A stretch of 64,000 bases of DNA from Cyathus striatus. Its lineage: Eukaryota > Basidiomycota > Agaricomycetes > Agaricales > Nidulariaceae. Shown one piece after another: positions 10,895-21,602 of this stretch. The DNA lies in contig JAOVFP010000015.1 in NCBI GenBank assembly GCA_025738555.1, positions 372,001 through 436,000 on the forward strand, given 5' to 3'. The position numbers and the translations under genes are program-made. The notes beneath the pieces were generated by a model that was not told the origin of the DNA, did no database searches, and saw only the letters and a list, made by a program, of their open reading frames with translations. Within the stretch, counting starts at the first letter, position 1, and every line of letters begins with the position of its first letter.

Positions 10895-12714
10895 ATGGCC
10901 ATACGAAAAGCCGCCTCGCAGCAAGCTGTGCAGCAGGAAGCTCAGGCTCAAGCTTCTGGCTCGGGATCTGGGACTTGGACTGGTGAACAACGAGGACAGG
11001 AAGGTGCTTCTGCTCAAAGGGAAGAAGTACAGCCATCGTCGACTGGTGTGACTGCTGGAAAGGGACGCGGGAGAGGAAGAGGAAGAGGGAGGGGAAGGGG
11101 GAGGGCGAGAGGAGGCAGAGGTGGTGGTGGTGGTGGTAGTGGTGGGGTTGATGCTCATCGATTGGTGCCCCATGCGTCCGATGCTGCTCAAGCCGAATCT
11201 CAACCTGAGGCACCTAAGCCTCTTTCTCGTAATGCAAGGAAGAAGCTGCGACAAGCACAAGCACAAGCTCAACGAGAGGCTGAAACTGATACATCGCAGC
11301 CTGCTCATAATGATAACCAAGCTATCAATGTAGTGCCACTCTCTCGTCCTGTCTCAACAGGTCGAGGGGGACGAGGAGGGGTTCGAATTGTAGAAGATGA
11401 CGGCACCCCTCCAAATCCAGCCAACGCACTTAGACACTGGCACATCCCGAAGAATAGAGGTCTGAGAGGAGCCGCCGTCCCAGCACATACACACTACGCA
11501 CTCGTACTCGAAGCTGCCAACGCAGCCGTATCGACACTCAACAAGCTCGGTCTCAAGTGTGCCATTTTTGGTAGTTTGGCGTCGAAGTTGTATGGATGTT
11601 CTCGGTTTCCTAAGGTTCGTTGTTTGTCTGGTTTGTCTCTTTCCTCCTTGCCGTAACTGATCAACTCATACACAGGACGTAGACATCTTAACGTTCCCAC
11701 ATGCCACCAACCCACTCACAGCCGCCCAGATCAAAGATATGATCATAGCTAGCAACACCAGATTCTTCCTTAAGTTGCCTAAAGATCCGAGGAACGATTA
11801 TAAGATTTTATGGTATCGCCGTCCTTCTCTGTCTACGTCTGGAGGTGCACGAGGAGAAGGTGCAAGTGGGGTTCAAGGAAGAGAACAGGAATGTAAAGTC
11901 GACATTCTAGTCCCCGGGATCATGAGTCTCCCAAATTTAGGAGCAAGAGCATGCGGAGTGAGATGGCTTAATGCCAAATCACCCATTCCTCTCCCTAGCA
12001 CTATGATGATCTATCCCGGTCCTCCCCCACATGAAGTGGATGAAGAAGGCTATCTAATACGGCGTTATCCATATCCGCAATCTGCAGCTGAGATTGGATT
12101 GGGGAAGGAATTGAATTTGAGTACAAGTAACAGCATATCCTTCCCCGTCCTTCCATTCCCTATTATTCTCCTTCAAAAACTACAAGGATGGGCTGATCAT
12201 CGCATTGCGCCCGAGGGGTATAAAAGGAAAAAACAAGCACAAGATGCGGCTGATGTGAAGAGCCTTTTGGAGATCGGGATGGAAACGAGGATGTTCACTG
12301 TTTTCGTGCCTTATTATATATCTTTGACGAGTGTGGGGCTCCATGATGTGTGGAATGATGATATGTGGTTCCCGGGCGATTTTGTGGAGGTTAGTGAGAA
12401 GAGGGTTAGGTTGTTTTCATTATTTCCCTCGGATGAGGAGGGTGTGGGCGCGCTTGGGGTTTGAGACTGTGCCTAGGGAGGGGGAGGTGGCGGAGGAGTT
12501 GGAGTGCGTTAAGCGGGCTGTACGTCGTGTGGAGGAGGATGGAGAGGATTTGGAGGGGGAGGTGGAAGGAGACGATATTGACGATGATGTTGTTGAGTCA
12601 TCGCATGAAGAGGGGGAGGAAGATGTAGGGATATCTGAGCTTGATGATTGTATGGAGTCTGTCCTGTTTCTCAGGTTCAGTCTCGCTCTTACTTACAATC
12701 TCAAAATAAATTAA
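10895..12714 (+). pseudogene. RG-rich nucleotidyltransferase-like protein, paralogue A (frameshifted near C-terminus)
   Basis: Exons 10895-11614 and 11676 onward, with a 61-nt phase-0 intron. The start is chosen because all three paralogues begin MA..-K-A-A-S-Q-Q at the same place. Residues about 50-90 are an RG/GR-rich stretch typical of nucleic-acid-binding tails, followed by a Lys/Arg/Gln-rich helix (LSRNARKKLRQAQAQ). The folded domain starts near HYALVLEAANAAVSTLNKLG. It carries FGSLASKLYG then, right after the intron, DVDILTF, and later ECKVDILVPGIMSLP: a G-S..D-x-D..D pattern of the polymerase-beta-like nucleotidyltransferase fold. A conserved FPIILLQKLQGWADHR segment follows. Compared with gene C, two bases are missing near 12411-12418, so the frame runs to a stop at 12464 instead of the homologous acidic tail ending at 12714. 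No substrate can be named. Confidence 0.65.
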
Positions 12715-13320
12715 GTATCATTGGTTGTTGCTATTCTCTGTACTCTGCTGTATTTGTGTATCTGTACTCTTGCTGTCATCTCGCATATGTATTTATATAA
12801 TGTTGTATTTATTTTTCGGGGGCTTGACTCGGAGAGGATGTCCTGCTGAAGATCCTTGGAATTACGCGGGGTTAAGGGCAATCGACATATGATCAATGTA
12901 CATGAAATTTCTGCCATTTCTCATTTCCTAATGTTGCAGGGCCCACTCAACTTCGAGGGCGATGAACTTCTTTCTTGGCTAGGAGCTAGGCGGTATGTAC
13001 CCATCTTTTTCTCTTCAAAGAATGTGTCGTTATGCGCAGATAGCATTTAGTAGTTGAACTTGTGTTATCGTATTTAGATTTTAATTAATGCTTCAATATG
13101 TTGCCAACGCACACTATCTGTAAGCTTGGAGGAGCTACAGAGAATAGATAAAGAAATAGGGCCGGCAAGTGGCAAGGCCCACTACCCACTTAAGTACGCT
13201 TTATTTACCTGATTAGTGAGACTACTTACAATAGCCATATGAATTTTTTGATTAAAAGAACTAAATGATGTACAGGTACAGTACAACAGAAAATAAGAGT
13301 GCATTGCAGAATTCACAGAG
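12715..13320. other. Intergenic, with a dispersed repeat piece
   Basis: No gene is supported. The segment 13138-13200 (AATAGGGCCGGCAAG, then GCCCACTACCCA) matches the reverse complement of about 58240-58310, so both are fragments of one dispersed repeat family of unknown type. Confidence 0.45.
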
Positions 13321-13439
13321 CTATATAATTACAAATGGAATACAAATAGAGAAATTGACCATTACTGATTCACTGAATGAAAGAGATATATTGTGGAAGA
13401 GTAGAATTAAAAAGAAATAAATCAAATAGTGGGTAGACA

Positions 13440-13809
13440 GTTGTTTAGAAGTCAGACCAAACGAACAAATAACGGTAAGATTTCCCTCCTCCCACTCGAA
13501 ATTCCTCAACATGGTGTTGATACTCATACTCGCGTTGAACACAAACACCACCTCGTCCGTATTTGCACTGATAAGCATAGGCATGTACTTCGACTTATGG
13601 AATAAGTCAGGATTAACTTTGATCGTTTCAGAGAGGGTGCTTGCGGCTTGGAGAACTGGAAAAATAAGAAAGATGACATAGATCAGAAGTTAGAGCAGAC
13701 CATTGTTGAGAGCCACAAAGTTTGGGTCGAGTCTGAAGTATCGTTTGAGTGGTGGGCCGAAGGGAGGAGGCATAGATGCGTATAGCACGTCGAGATCGAT
13801 GTGATCCAT
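13440..13809 (-). pseudogene. Class V aminotransferase-like fragment, copy 2
   Basis: A minus-strand partial copy of the neighbouring pseudogene. It starts with ATG at 13809, runs through LYASMPPPFGPPLKRYFRLD and NFVALNN in a first exon of 109 nt (13701-13809), then a 45-nt intron, then VLQAASTLSET, DEVVFVFNASMSINT and NFEWEEGN. The first exon is exactly as long as that of copy 1, which shows common descent. It stops before the PLP-binding parts of the family, so it cannot be an enzyme. The plus-strand frames over it are shadows. Confidence 0.65.
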
Positions 13810-13903
13810 CATTTATCTGGGGGTAGAAGCGACGAAATAGTAGAAATGAACTGCCAGTGGTAAATCGAATGCTGTAAGTACTGAGATACTGATTCAAGAC
13901 CTG

Positions 13904-14663
13904 CTAGTGTGCTTCCTGCCCAATGGAATGTGTAGCATCAACAATACAGTACACCCCTTCCTCCTTGCATACTTTCACCATCTCCTTCCATGGGAGGAGT
14001 ACCTCAGGGTTAGCAATGATCGAGTCTATCGCCGCTATGCGTTTCTTCCCTTCCTTCTTGGGTATAGCTTGGATATGTTTGCAGAAGGAGTCGAGGAATG
14101 CAGCATGCGTGGTGGAAGTTGAGAGTGTACAAGGATAGAGTTGGAGGTGGAAGTGTATCGGATAGTACTGTGCTGTATTGAATATCGATGCATATGTCAT
14201 ATTGGCTAGATCAAATGTCTGATCAGCTCTCGTCGAGGATGATAATAGAAGACGAACCAACGAAGAGAACATCCCCTTCCTCCCACTGGAAGTTCTTCAA
14301 TGCAGTGATCACACTGGTACTTGCATTGGTCACGAACACCACTTCATCCGTCTTCGCCCAAATTAGCTTGGCTAACTCCTCCAGAGCGCTCTTGAGGAGA
14401 GTAGCGTACTGGGATTTGAGGAATAGACCAGGACCGGGCCCAATTCTATCGATGAGGTCGCTTGCAGCTTGAAAAAGGGGATAGGTGGCAATCCATACAA
14501 TCCTTCGAACAACAGGATAAGTGAAATGCACATATGACCGAGGATGGAACGTACCATTATTGAGGTTGACATAGTTTGGATCAAGTTTAAAGCAAGGTTT
14601 TAGTCCTGGCCCGAAGTGAGGTGGTGGGGAAGAGTAGAGCTTATCAATATTGATACAAGTCAT
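13904..14663 (-). pseudogene. Class V aminotransferase-like (isopenicillin-N-epimerase type) pseudogene, copy 1
   Basis: Starts at ATG 14663 (MTCINIDKLYSSPPPHFGPG), with a first exon to 14555. It continues AASDLIDR..LFLKSQY..LAKLIWAKTDEVVFVTNASTS..NFQWEEGDVLFV. A frame change follows near 14225-14240, then AAIDSIIANPEVLLPWKEM and YCIVDATHSIGQE. The last motif holds the Asp that contacts the PLP pyridine nitrogen in this fold. The reading frame ends two residues later, before the region with the catalytic Lys, so the enzyme is truncated. The intron-1 acceptor also looks eroded relative to copy 2. The two copies lie head to tail, about 100 bp apart. Confidence 0.7.
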
Positions 14664-15144
14664 GCTGTTTTATGAGCAAAAAAGAGAAAGATACCTGAAC
14701 ACGTTTGCCAATCTGAGTGTTATATATCCCTATTTGGCTGAGTAGAGTCCTTTTTGAAGATATGTCGCTAGTTATCTCTGTTGAATCATTTCTGAGATCT
14801 GAAGCATGAAGTGAGTGGGATATGCGGATAGCCTCTTCAAAGAATAGAATGTGAATATCATTCAACGGGTAGGGTCACGTCAAAGCTCAATGGCTTGATT
14901 TGGAAAAAATGAGAGAAAATCAGCATTTATAAGTGCCCTTGTCACAAAATGTCACAAGTGATCAATTGATCTGTCTGCCAACCAATCACAGAGTGTAATG
15001 GGGCTCCAGCCAATCATATTGCCAGAAAGTGAGATCCTGACCGCGATCCACAAATTGACTTTTACGGTAATCCAGAGGTCCCCAATACCCAACTACCTTA
15101 AAAGGTAGTGGGAATTTAGCCGCGGTTGAATACACAGTGGAACT
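14664..15144. other. Upstream region of the aminotransferase pseudogene
   Basis: No coding sequence recognised. The region contains CCAATCA motifs (about 14980-15015), compatible with an old minus-strand promoter, and ends in the target duplication ACT (15142-15144) of the Harbinger element. Confidence 0.4.
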
Positions 15145-15345
15145 GGGTGACTTTCCACTGCGTTTAGAATCCTAGAATAAATTTCTAAACCTAAGCGAGC
15201 GGACTTTGAGAGTATTTGGAATTTGCTTCTAAACCATAACACACCAGTAAATACAGATCACAAACCGTCACACACCATTTCTCATCATTGAACCCTGCGA
15301 GAACCCTGAGTTACGTTCCTGAACTGATCTTATCACGTCCTCACT

Positions 15346-16728
15346 ATGGATATTGATGATGAAGATGCCCTTGACTTTGAAGAGTTTCAACGTCTACAGG
15401 CTTACTATGCACACCAGTTGCATCTTTTGGAAGAAGAAGAGCAACTGCTTTACACATCTGCAGGTATGATTGGATTTGGCATTGAAGAATTGCACAGGAT
15501 ACAGACAGAGCAAAGAAAAGAGCGAAGGTTATATCTCACACGTCCAAATCTTCTTCCTAATCCTCGAGTATCAACACCGTGGCAAGTTCTGTTTGATTCT
15601 GCAAGTGATCGTGCATTCATCACAACAATGGGACTTGATGTTGCAACCTTCAAGTATGTCTTGGATAGTGGTTTTGAGGAAGTGTGGAATACAACATGTA
15701 TTCCACGCAATGATGTTTTACCGGCTTCTCATCCACGTATCACATGCCGTTCTCTTGATGCAAGTGGTGCACTTGGCCTTATTTTGCATTTTCTTAATTC
15801 AACAATGCACGATGTCAGCCTTTGCGAGATCTTCGCACTAATTCCATCTACCGTATCACGCTATATCAACTTTTCTCTTCAGATCTTACTTTTAATTTTG
15901 AAGAAGATGCCAGAAGCACGGATACAATACCTAGTTGATGACGAATTTCAAGAAAACAATGCCTTAATTGCTTCTAGACATCCACTATTAACAGGTGCAT
16001 TTGGGAGTATGGACGGTTTGAACCTCCCTGTTCAGACATCTAGTGATTTGGAGATAGAAAATGCGACTTACAATGGATGGCTTCATGAACATTTTGTAAG
16101 TTCTGTCTTTGTATTTTCTGGTGATGGTAAGTGTACATATTCAGTGTTTAAAGGGGTCTTTTACGATGCTATGTGCCTAGGAACAATAATTGCTTGCAAT
16201 CTCAATGCACCAGGGAGTTGGCATGACTCACATGTTGCACAGCCAATTTATGAGAAACTCCGTACATGTACTCCTGAAGGGTATTATCTAGTTGCTGACA
16301 CAGCTTTCCCTCGAGGATCAAATCAGATTTCAGGTCGGATAAAAGCTCCAATGAAGGAGGGAACAGTACTGCCTGCTGACTGCAGTGAACGAGCAATATT
16401 AATGAAATTTAACCGGCAGTTACTGTCATATCGTCAAACAGCAGAATGGGGAATGCGTGCAATGCAAGGATCATTTGGACGCTTAAGAGTCCCTCTTCCT
16501 ATCAACTACAATGATGTTTGTGGAGACCTGCTGGAAACAACATCACGCTTATTCAATCTACGCACTCGTACCATTGGATTCAATCAGATCACATCAGTCT
16601 ACATGCCTATTTGGAGAGAGGGCGAGGGACAGGATGAAGTTTGGGTATCATTTGGGGCAATGCTATATTCAGAACAACGAAATAATGATAGAGTAAGGAG
16701 ATTTCACCTGGATGTAGTAGAGGTTTAA
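15346..16728 (+). CDS. PIF/Harbinger transposase (HARBI1-like, DDE_Tnp_4)
   Basis: A single-exon gene of 460 residues. It cuts and pastes the element as a DDE endonuclease in the nucleus, with help from the Myb-like partner. The catalytic triad is readable: first Asp in GAFGSMDGLNLPV (about residue 225), second in YYLVADTAFP (about 320) and Glu in AEWGMRAMQGSFGRLRVPL (about 368). The conserved LNAPGSWHDSHVAQPIYEKL block lies between the first two. The N-terminal part is acidic (MDIDDEDALDFEEF) with a predicted helix-turn-helix region around FALIPSTVSRYINFSL. Its length is usual for the family. The ATG at 15346 lies 201 bp inside the left end. Confidence 0.93.
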   Translation: MDIDDEDALDFEEFQRLQAYYAHQLHLLEEEEQLLYTSAGMIGFGIEELHRIQTEQRKERRLYLTRPNLLPNPRVSTPWQVLFDSASDRAFITTMGLDVATFKYVLDSGFEEVWNTTCIPRNDVLPASHPRITCRSLDASGALGLILHFLNSTMHDVSLCEIFALIPSTVSRYINFSLQILLLILKKMPEARIQYLVDDEFQENNALIASRHPLLTGAFGSMDGLNLPVQTSSDLEIENATYNGWLHEHFVSSVFVFSGDGKCTYSVFKGVFYDAMCLGTIIACNLNAPGSWHDSHVAQPIYEKLRTCTPEGYYLVADTAFPRGSNQISGRIKAPMKEGTVLPADCSERAILMKFNRQLLSYRQTAEWGMRAMQGSFGRLRVPLPINYNDVCGDLLETTSRLFNLRTRTIGFNQITSVYMPIWREGEGQDEVWVSFGAMLYSEQRNNDRVRRFHLDVVEV

Positions 16729-16997
16729 TCACTCCAATTCACTCTTGGATTTTTATATTAATTTTATTGGGGTATGTAAGATACAGAACAAGATAAGCAG
16801 CATATAACAACACTAGTCCAGTTTAAATGAGCGACAAAGTAAAAGAGTAGCAAAGTAAAGGAGCAACATGGTAAGAGAAGAAAGAAAGACCAACAGAAAT
16901 TAAAAAGTAACAGAGAGAAAAAGCGAAGACAGTAATTAAAAATGTAATAATATTATATAGAGAAAAGGCGACAATCAACTCACTGTAAAGACAAAGT

Positions 16998-18848
16998 TTA
17001 TACCTCATGACTATTTTCGGTATCATTTCCTTTGGACTGCAGCTCAGCAGCAGGAGAAGGAGGCCATGCAATATATGGTGATGGAGACGGAGAGTGGTCA
17101 TTGATGGTAACAGGAGAGGGAGCACGATTATGATGAGTCAATGGAGAGAGATGGCGGCGGACCAAGGGTGAGTGATGATGACGGACCAATGGTGAGCGAT
17201 AAGGCGAGATAACATAACTGTCATCAAGGCGCGTAATGCGTCGTGTCCTGGGGCTATCATTAAACCCTGCTACTTCGTTGTCATCATCAGATGACCCACC
17301 AACCCAACGTGTTGCCTGTCCTCCATCCGCATAGTAAATGTCCTGGCGATAACGACGCCTTTCTCGATGTACTTGAGAATGCTGTCGAAATCGAGAGGGG
17401 GGACTAGAGCCGTGAATCCTGTCCACATTACGATGACGGATGTTGGGAGAGATATGTGAATGGGAGCGATGACGAGATGAAAGAAGTCCTAGCAGTTCAT
17501 TCCGGTCTGCCTGTCGTTCAGCAGCAGAACAGCGACGCTCCGCTTCAAACAGCTGAGTGGACAAGGTATCAGCACGGCGCTGGGCTTCACGCAATTGGGA
17601 CGTCAGCTGGAAGATTTGATTTGCTTGCATAGCTTGAACTGAGTGTTCTTCATGACGGGCCTTGAGAACGGAAGGATCCAATGCAGTTGATATATTCGCT
17701 AGCAGTCCTTGACTAGCAATGCGGGAGTGTGATTGTGAGGAGGACCCAGCGCGAACACCAGCGGCAGTACGACGGGCAATAAATTGGCTCTCTGCTTTTT
17801 TGGAAACTTTACTGCCAGTTGCCGATGCTAAGACCCTCGCCCCCTCCCCATCCGAAAGCTCAGCAGCTTCCACAGTGTCTACAATGTCCTCATCATCAAT
17901 GTCCCGGGTGGACCCTTTTTCATTCATGGCCTGATCGATCTCGTGAGCTTTGAGAATATGGGGCGGGCATTCTGCATCGCCAGTTGGCTTCGTCGTTTTA
18001 ACAAGCTATGATCATGTTAATTAGCACGTATATATGAAAAGGCAAAATATATGTACCTGCTTGAACTTTAACTCCAAGGACTTAGCTGACCTACGAGGGC
18101 GCACAAGGTCAATTGCCTGATCATTGTAAGTACATTCGACATCAGCCCATCCCTTCGGACCAAGAGGTACCAGCGCCTCCGTAACATTGAGCAGGAGTTC
18201 AACATCTTCTGGAGAGTAGTTTGGCGCACCCGTCGTTCGACCTTTGAACTTCTTTGAATCGGGTTGTCCAGTCGGCACCAATTCTGCTTTGTGCTTTGTC
18301 CTAGAGCCCAATGCCACTGGCTGGTCTTCAAGTGCGCATTGTTTCTCCTTTCCTTTCGGATCAGGTCGTTGGGGACCAGTAGCTTTTAAAGCTGGATGAG
18401 CAACCTGCTCGAGCAATGAGTTGGGGGGGGCGGGTGCCAGATCTTCCATCCCAGACTGCGAGGCCTCCACATTGGCAGCCTCAGGTGGAGGAGCCAAAAA
18501 GCGAGCCTGGTAATTCTTGTAAAGTTAGGTATACGAAAGAATTTGAAGACCGATGAACAAACTTACCATTGGTACGGGATACTGTGGAAACATATATGTG
18601 TTTGGCATAATATGTGATTGTGACTGGAAAAAGAGAAGTCAATTCAAATGGAAACAATTAGTTTAATGAGAACTTACATCGTAGTTGCGCATATATCCAC
18701 TGTGGTCTTGGGTTCTTGGAGGCTCGCGTTGGGAAGCAGGCGGTACCGGCATGGTGGAGGGTTGAAAAGACCTGATTCGGTTGTCAACATGATCACCAAC
18801 CGTTCTTCGGGGAGATTGGTTTCGCTGGGAAGAATTGGGTGGAGACAT
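16998..18848 (-). CDS. Harbinger Myb/trihelix-like DNA-binding partner protein
   Basis: Four exons on the minus strand: 18848-18678, 18623-18567, 18506-18057 and 18005-16998. Together they give 1686 nt (561 residues) with GT..AG introns of about 50-60 nt. The N-terminus is Pro/Ser-rich. A Lys-rich stretch (GRTTGAPNYSPEDVELLLNV) leads into a trihelix/SANT-like domain (LVPLGPKGWADVECTYND, then RSAKSLELKFKQLVK), similar to the Myb-like domain of Harbinger partner proteins (in fungi sometimes DUF6818). Downstream come an acidic patch, a coiled-coil-like segment rich in Ala/Glu/Arg (QLREAQRRADTLSTQLFEAE) and an Arg/Ser/His-rich tail. By analogy with known Harbinger systems it should bind the element ends and carry the transposase into the nucleus. 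Confidence 0.8.
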
Positions 18849-19529
18849 TTAAAAGAGTGTGAGGGATACTTGTGAAAAGAAAAGAGTGTATGATTGAGAA
18901 TAGTTCTCTACTTACGAAGTTCCCGTCCTTTTATACAGTCCAGAGCACCCTTCCCTTCAGTAACATCTCCAAAAATCGACTAGCTCTTGCATGGTCCTAT
19001 ACAGTCTTGTATAGCAACGAAAAAAAGCGGGGACCTTGAAAAAATGAGCTCCATTGCACAGGTGTCAGCAGGGAGAAAATTGTTGCGCACCCTGGGCATC
19101 TTGCACTGAGCTGTTCAACGGGTATCCCACAGTCCACTGGAATAAAGGATGCTGGGGCTCATTCAAGTCCTGAGGTAGCGTTTTCACAGCGTATTAATGG
19201 GCGGAAACTTTTGAAGACAAGGTGGATGTAGGTTGAGTGCGATGGTCAAGCGATGGTGGTGCGATGAAGATTACAAAACCCTGCCCAGGAAAACCCTGCA
19301 GGGAAGTCTATGCGAGTGACATCGGATAGCGTCGGAGTCGTTTAGAATGGGCGTTTACAGCTGGAAGGGGGGGGTAGGAGGCCTCTTCCAGACAGCCATC
19401 TAGGATGGGGTGCTATTCAAGCTCCGCTGTATGCTAGGCCAGATTTGGACATCGGCATTTCGGCTTACTTCGCTTAAGACGTTTAGATTTTTATTCTAGG
19501 ATTCTAAACGCAGCGGAAAGTCACCCACT

Positions 19530-19762
19530 GACGTTGAATTGAGACTCCAGCTAAAAATAAATCAAGTCGATACGTAAATAAACCAATCATGTGTCCCAAA
19601 CTCAAGCGCCCAATTCCCTCCTTCACCAAACAGTGGGTCCACCTTAACCTCCACTTCCAGCTCAGAAACACAGAGCCTTACACAGTTCAACGGTAACCAT
19701 ACTTTACAATTACACCCATTCTACCACACTTACATACCGTGGTTCTCGTAGGGGTAGCTTTA
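19530..19762 (+). promoter_or_regulatory. Upstream block of gene B
   Basis: Carries the same GACGTTGAA, AAAATAAATCAAGTCGATAC and AATAAACCAATC sequence found upstream of gene A, with CATGTGTCC in place of CACGTGTCC. The Harbinger element is inserted just 5' of this block, so it now separates gene B's promoter from its old upstream DNA. Confidence 0.55.
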
Positions 19763-21602
19763 ATGGCAACCTCTCTTGGGCAAAAAGCCGCCTCGCAACA
19801 AGCTGTACAGCATGAGGCGCTCAGAGAACAGCTCGTTGCACAGGACTCTAAAACCTCTGGTTCTGATTCTCAACAACGCCAGGAAGGCAAGTCTGCGCTG
19901 GAAAAAGTACTAAGTGCGTTGGATGATGCTAGGCGGAGATCTACGGGAAGAGGGCTTGAGAGAGGGAGAGGGAGGGGAAGGGGAAGGGCGAGAGATGGAA
20001 GGGGACGGGGAAGTGGACAGGAAAATGGAGGCGAAGGTGGAAGGGGAGGTGGGAATCAAGAAATATCCCGTGGCTCCGGCCGTGATCGAGGGGGAGGAAG
20101 ATCTGAGGCGCTCAGAGAACAGCTCGTTGCACAGGAATCTAAAACCTCTGGTTCTGATTCTCAACAACGCCAGGAAGGCAAGTCTGCGCTGGAAAAAGTA
20201 CTAAGTGCGTTGGATGATGCTAGGCGGAGATCTACAGGAAGAGGGCTTGAGAGAGGGAGAGGGAGGGGAAGGGGAAGGGCGAGAGGTGGAGGGGGACGGG
20301 GAAGTGGACAGGAAAATGGAGGCGAAGGTGGAAGGGGAGGTGGGAATCGAGGAATATCCCGTGGCTCCGGCCGTGATCGAGGGGGAGGAGGATCCCGTAT
20401 CGTGAAGGACGATAACATCCCGGGACGTGTCCCTAAGAACCAAGACAAGGCTGTAGCGCGCAACGCTGGGACGCGCGCTTCAAAACCAAAACCAAAAATA
20501 AACCCTAACGACAAGAAATATGCGCTGGTACTCGAAGCTGCAGAAGCAGCCGTGACTGTACTCGACAAAATCGGCCTCAAGTATGCGGTTATTGGAAGCT
20601 TAGCGTCAAAGCTTTATGGGATTCCTAGAATTCCAAATGTTCGTCTTTCTCCTTCTTTCTCTCTTCTTTCTCACTTTTCCCTCTCTTCTTTCCCTCTCTT
20701 CTTTCCCTCTCTTCTTTCCCTCTCTTCTTTCCCTCTTCCTCTTCCTTCTTCTTGCAACCTCATGCTGACACACTGTATCATTGCAGGATGTAGACATCCT
20801 AACATTCCCAAACCCTGCCAATCCATTCAAAATCACACAGATCAACGATATGATCATAGCCAATGATCGGCGGTTCTTCCTTAAGATGCCGAAGGATTCC
20901 ACAAATGAATATTTGTGGTATTGCCGTTCAGATGCTGCTGCTGGGGGAGAGTGTGCGGACAGTTGGAGAGCAAAAAGGGTAGGTGTATCAAATGTAGATG
21001 GGAGAGAAAGAGAAGAAAACGAAAGAAGAAACGGAATCGAGAAAACAGAATGTAAAGTTGATATTCTGATCCCTGGAATCATGAATCTTCCCGATCTAGG
21101 TGTGGAGGCCGATGGTGTGCGGTGGCTTTTTGCTCGTCCACCTGTTCCTTTCCCTATCTCTAACCCATCTCATCCTTCCGCTTGCGAGACGATAATGTTC
21201 CCTGTGCTTCCTTTCGCTATTCTGCTGCTGCAGAAGCTCCAAGACTGGGATTTCAATCACGTTTTGCATGAAGGGCAGGATACGGAGGATATAAAGAATC
21301 TTTTGAAGTTGCGAGAGATGAAAGTTCTGGTTTCAACGTCATCTTCGTATTATTTTTCTAACGTATGGACGAACTCTATATGGTTCCCGGGGGAGATGTT
21401 GAAAGCGAGTAGGATAAGGGTGAGATTGTATTGTTTTTATTTTCCGGAGATGAGGGACGAATGGATGGGGTTGGGATTTGACGTTATGCCGAGGGGGGTG
21501 GAGGTGCAGAAGGAAATCGAGTTGATGAAGAGGATCATTGAGCTGAGTCTTGCTGCCGATGGGGATGGAGAAGAGGGCCATGACAATGGGGAGAGGGACT
21601 GA
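19763..21602 (+). CDS. RG-rich nucleotidyltransferase-like protein, paralogue B
   Basis: Exons 19763-20638 and 20787-21602, with a phase-0 148-nt intron placed exactly as in A and C; 563 residues. The start MATSLGQKAASQQ matches the paralogue starts; an upstream ATG at 19739 is possible. The N-terminal part contains a 97-residue unit repeated twice in tandem (EALREQLVAQ..GRGRGRGRAR..NGGEGGRGGG). The NTase-like domain follows: KYALVLEAAEAAVTVLDKIG, IGSLASKLYG, then DVDILTFPNP after the intron, and ECKVDILIPGIMNLP. The LPFAILLLQKLQDWDFNHV segment is kept. The tail is short and acidic. The frame is open and the three acidic positions are present, so the gene may work. Its activity and substrate are unknown. 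Confidence 0.68.
19814..20395 (+). repeat. In-frame 291-bp tandem duplication in gene B
   Basis: Copy 1 is 19814-20104 and copy 2 is 20105-20395, both starting GAGGCGCTCAGAGAACAG. Only a handful of differences separate them, so the duplication is recent. The period is 97 codons, which keeps the frame and doubles the RG-rich region. Confidence 0.9.

Larger units (their letters stand above)
15145..19526. mobile_element. PIF/Harbinger DNA transposon, apparently complete
   Basis: A 4382-bp element with near-perfect terminal inverted repeats of about 46 bp. The left end reads GGGTGACTTTCCACTGCG, the right end inverted GGGTGACTTTCCGCTGCG, and both continue TTTAGAATCCTAGAATAAA. A 3-bp duplication ACT flanks it (15142-15144, 19527-19529), the size expected for this superfamily. 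Two convergent genes fill it: a DDE transposase on plus and a Myb/trihelix-like partner on minus. Neither shows a stop or frameshift, and the ends are almost identical, so the element may be young and autonomous. The non-coding parts 16729-16997 and 18849-19526 hold nothing further recognised. Confidence 0.92.
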
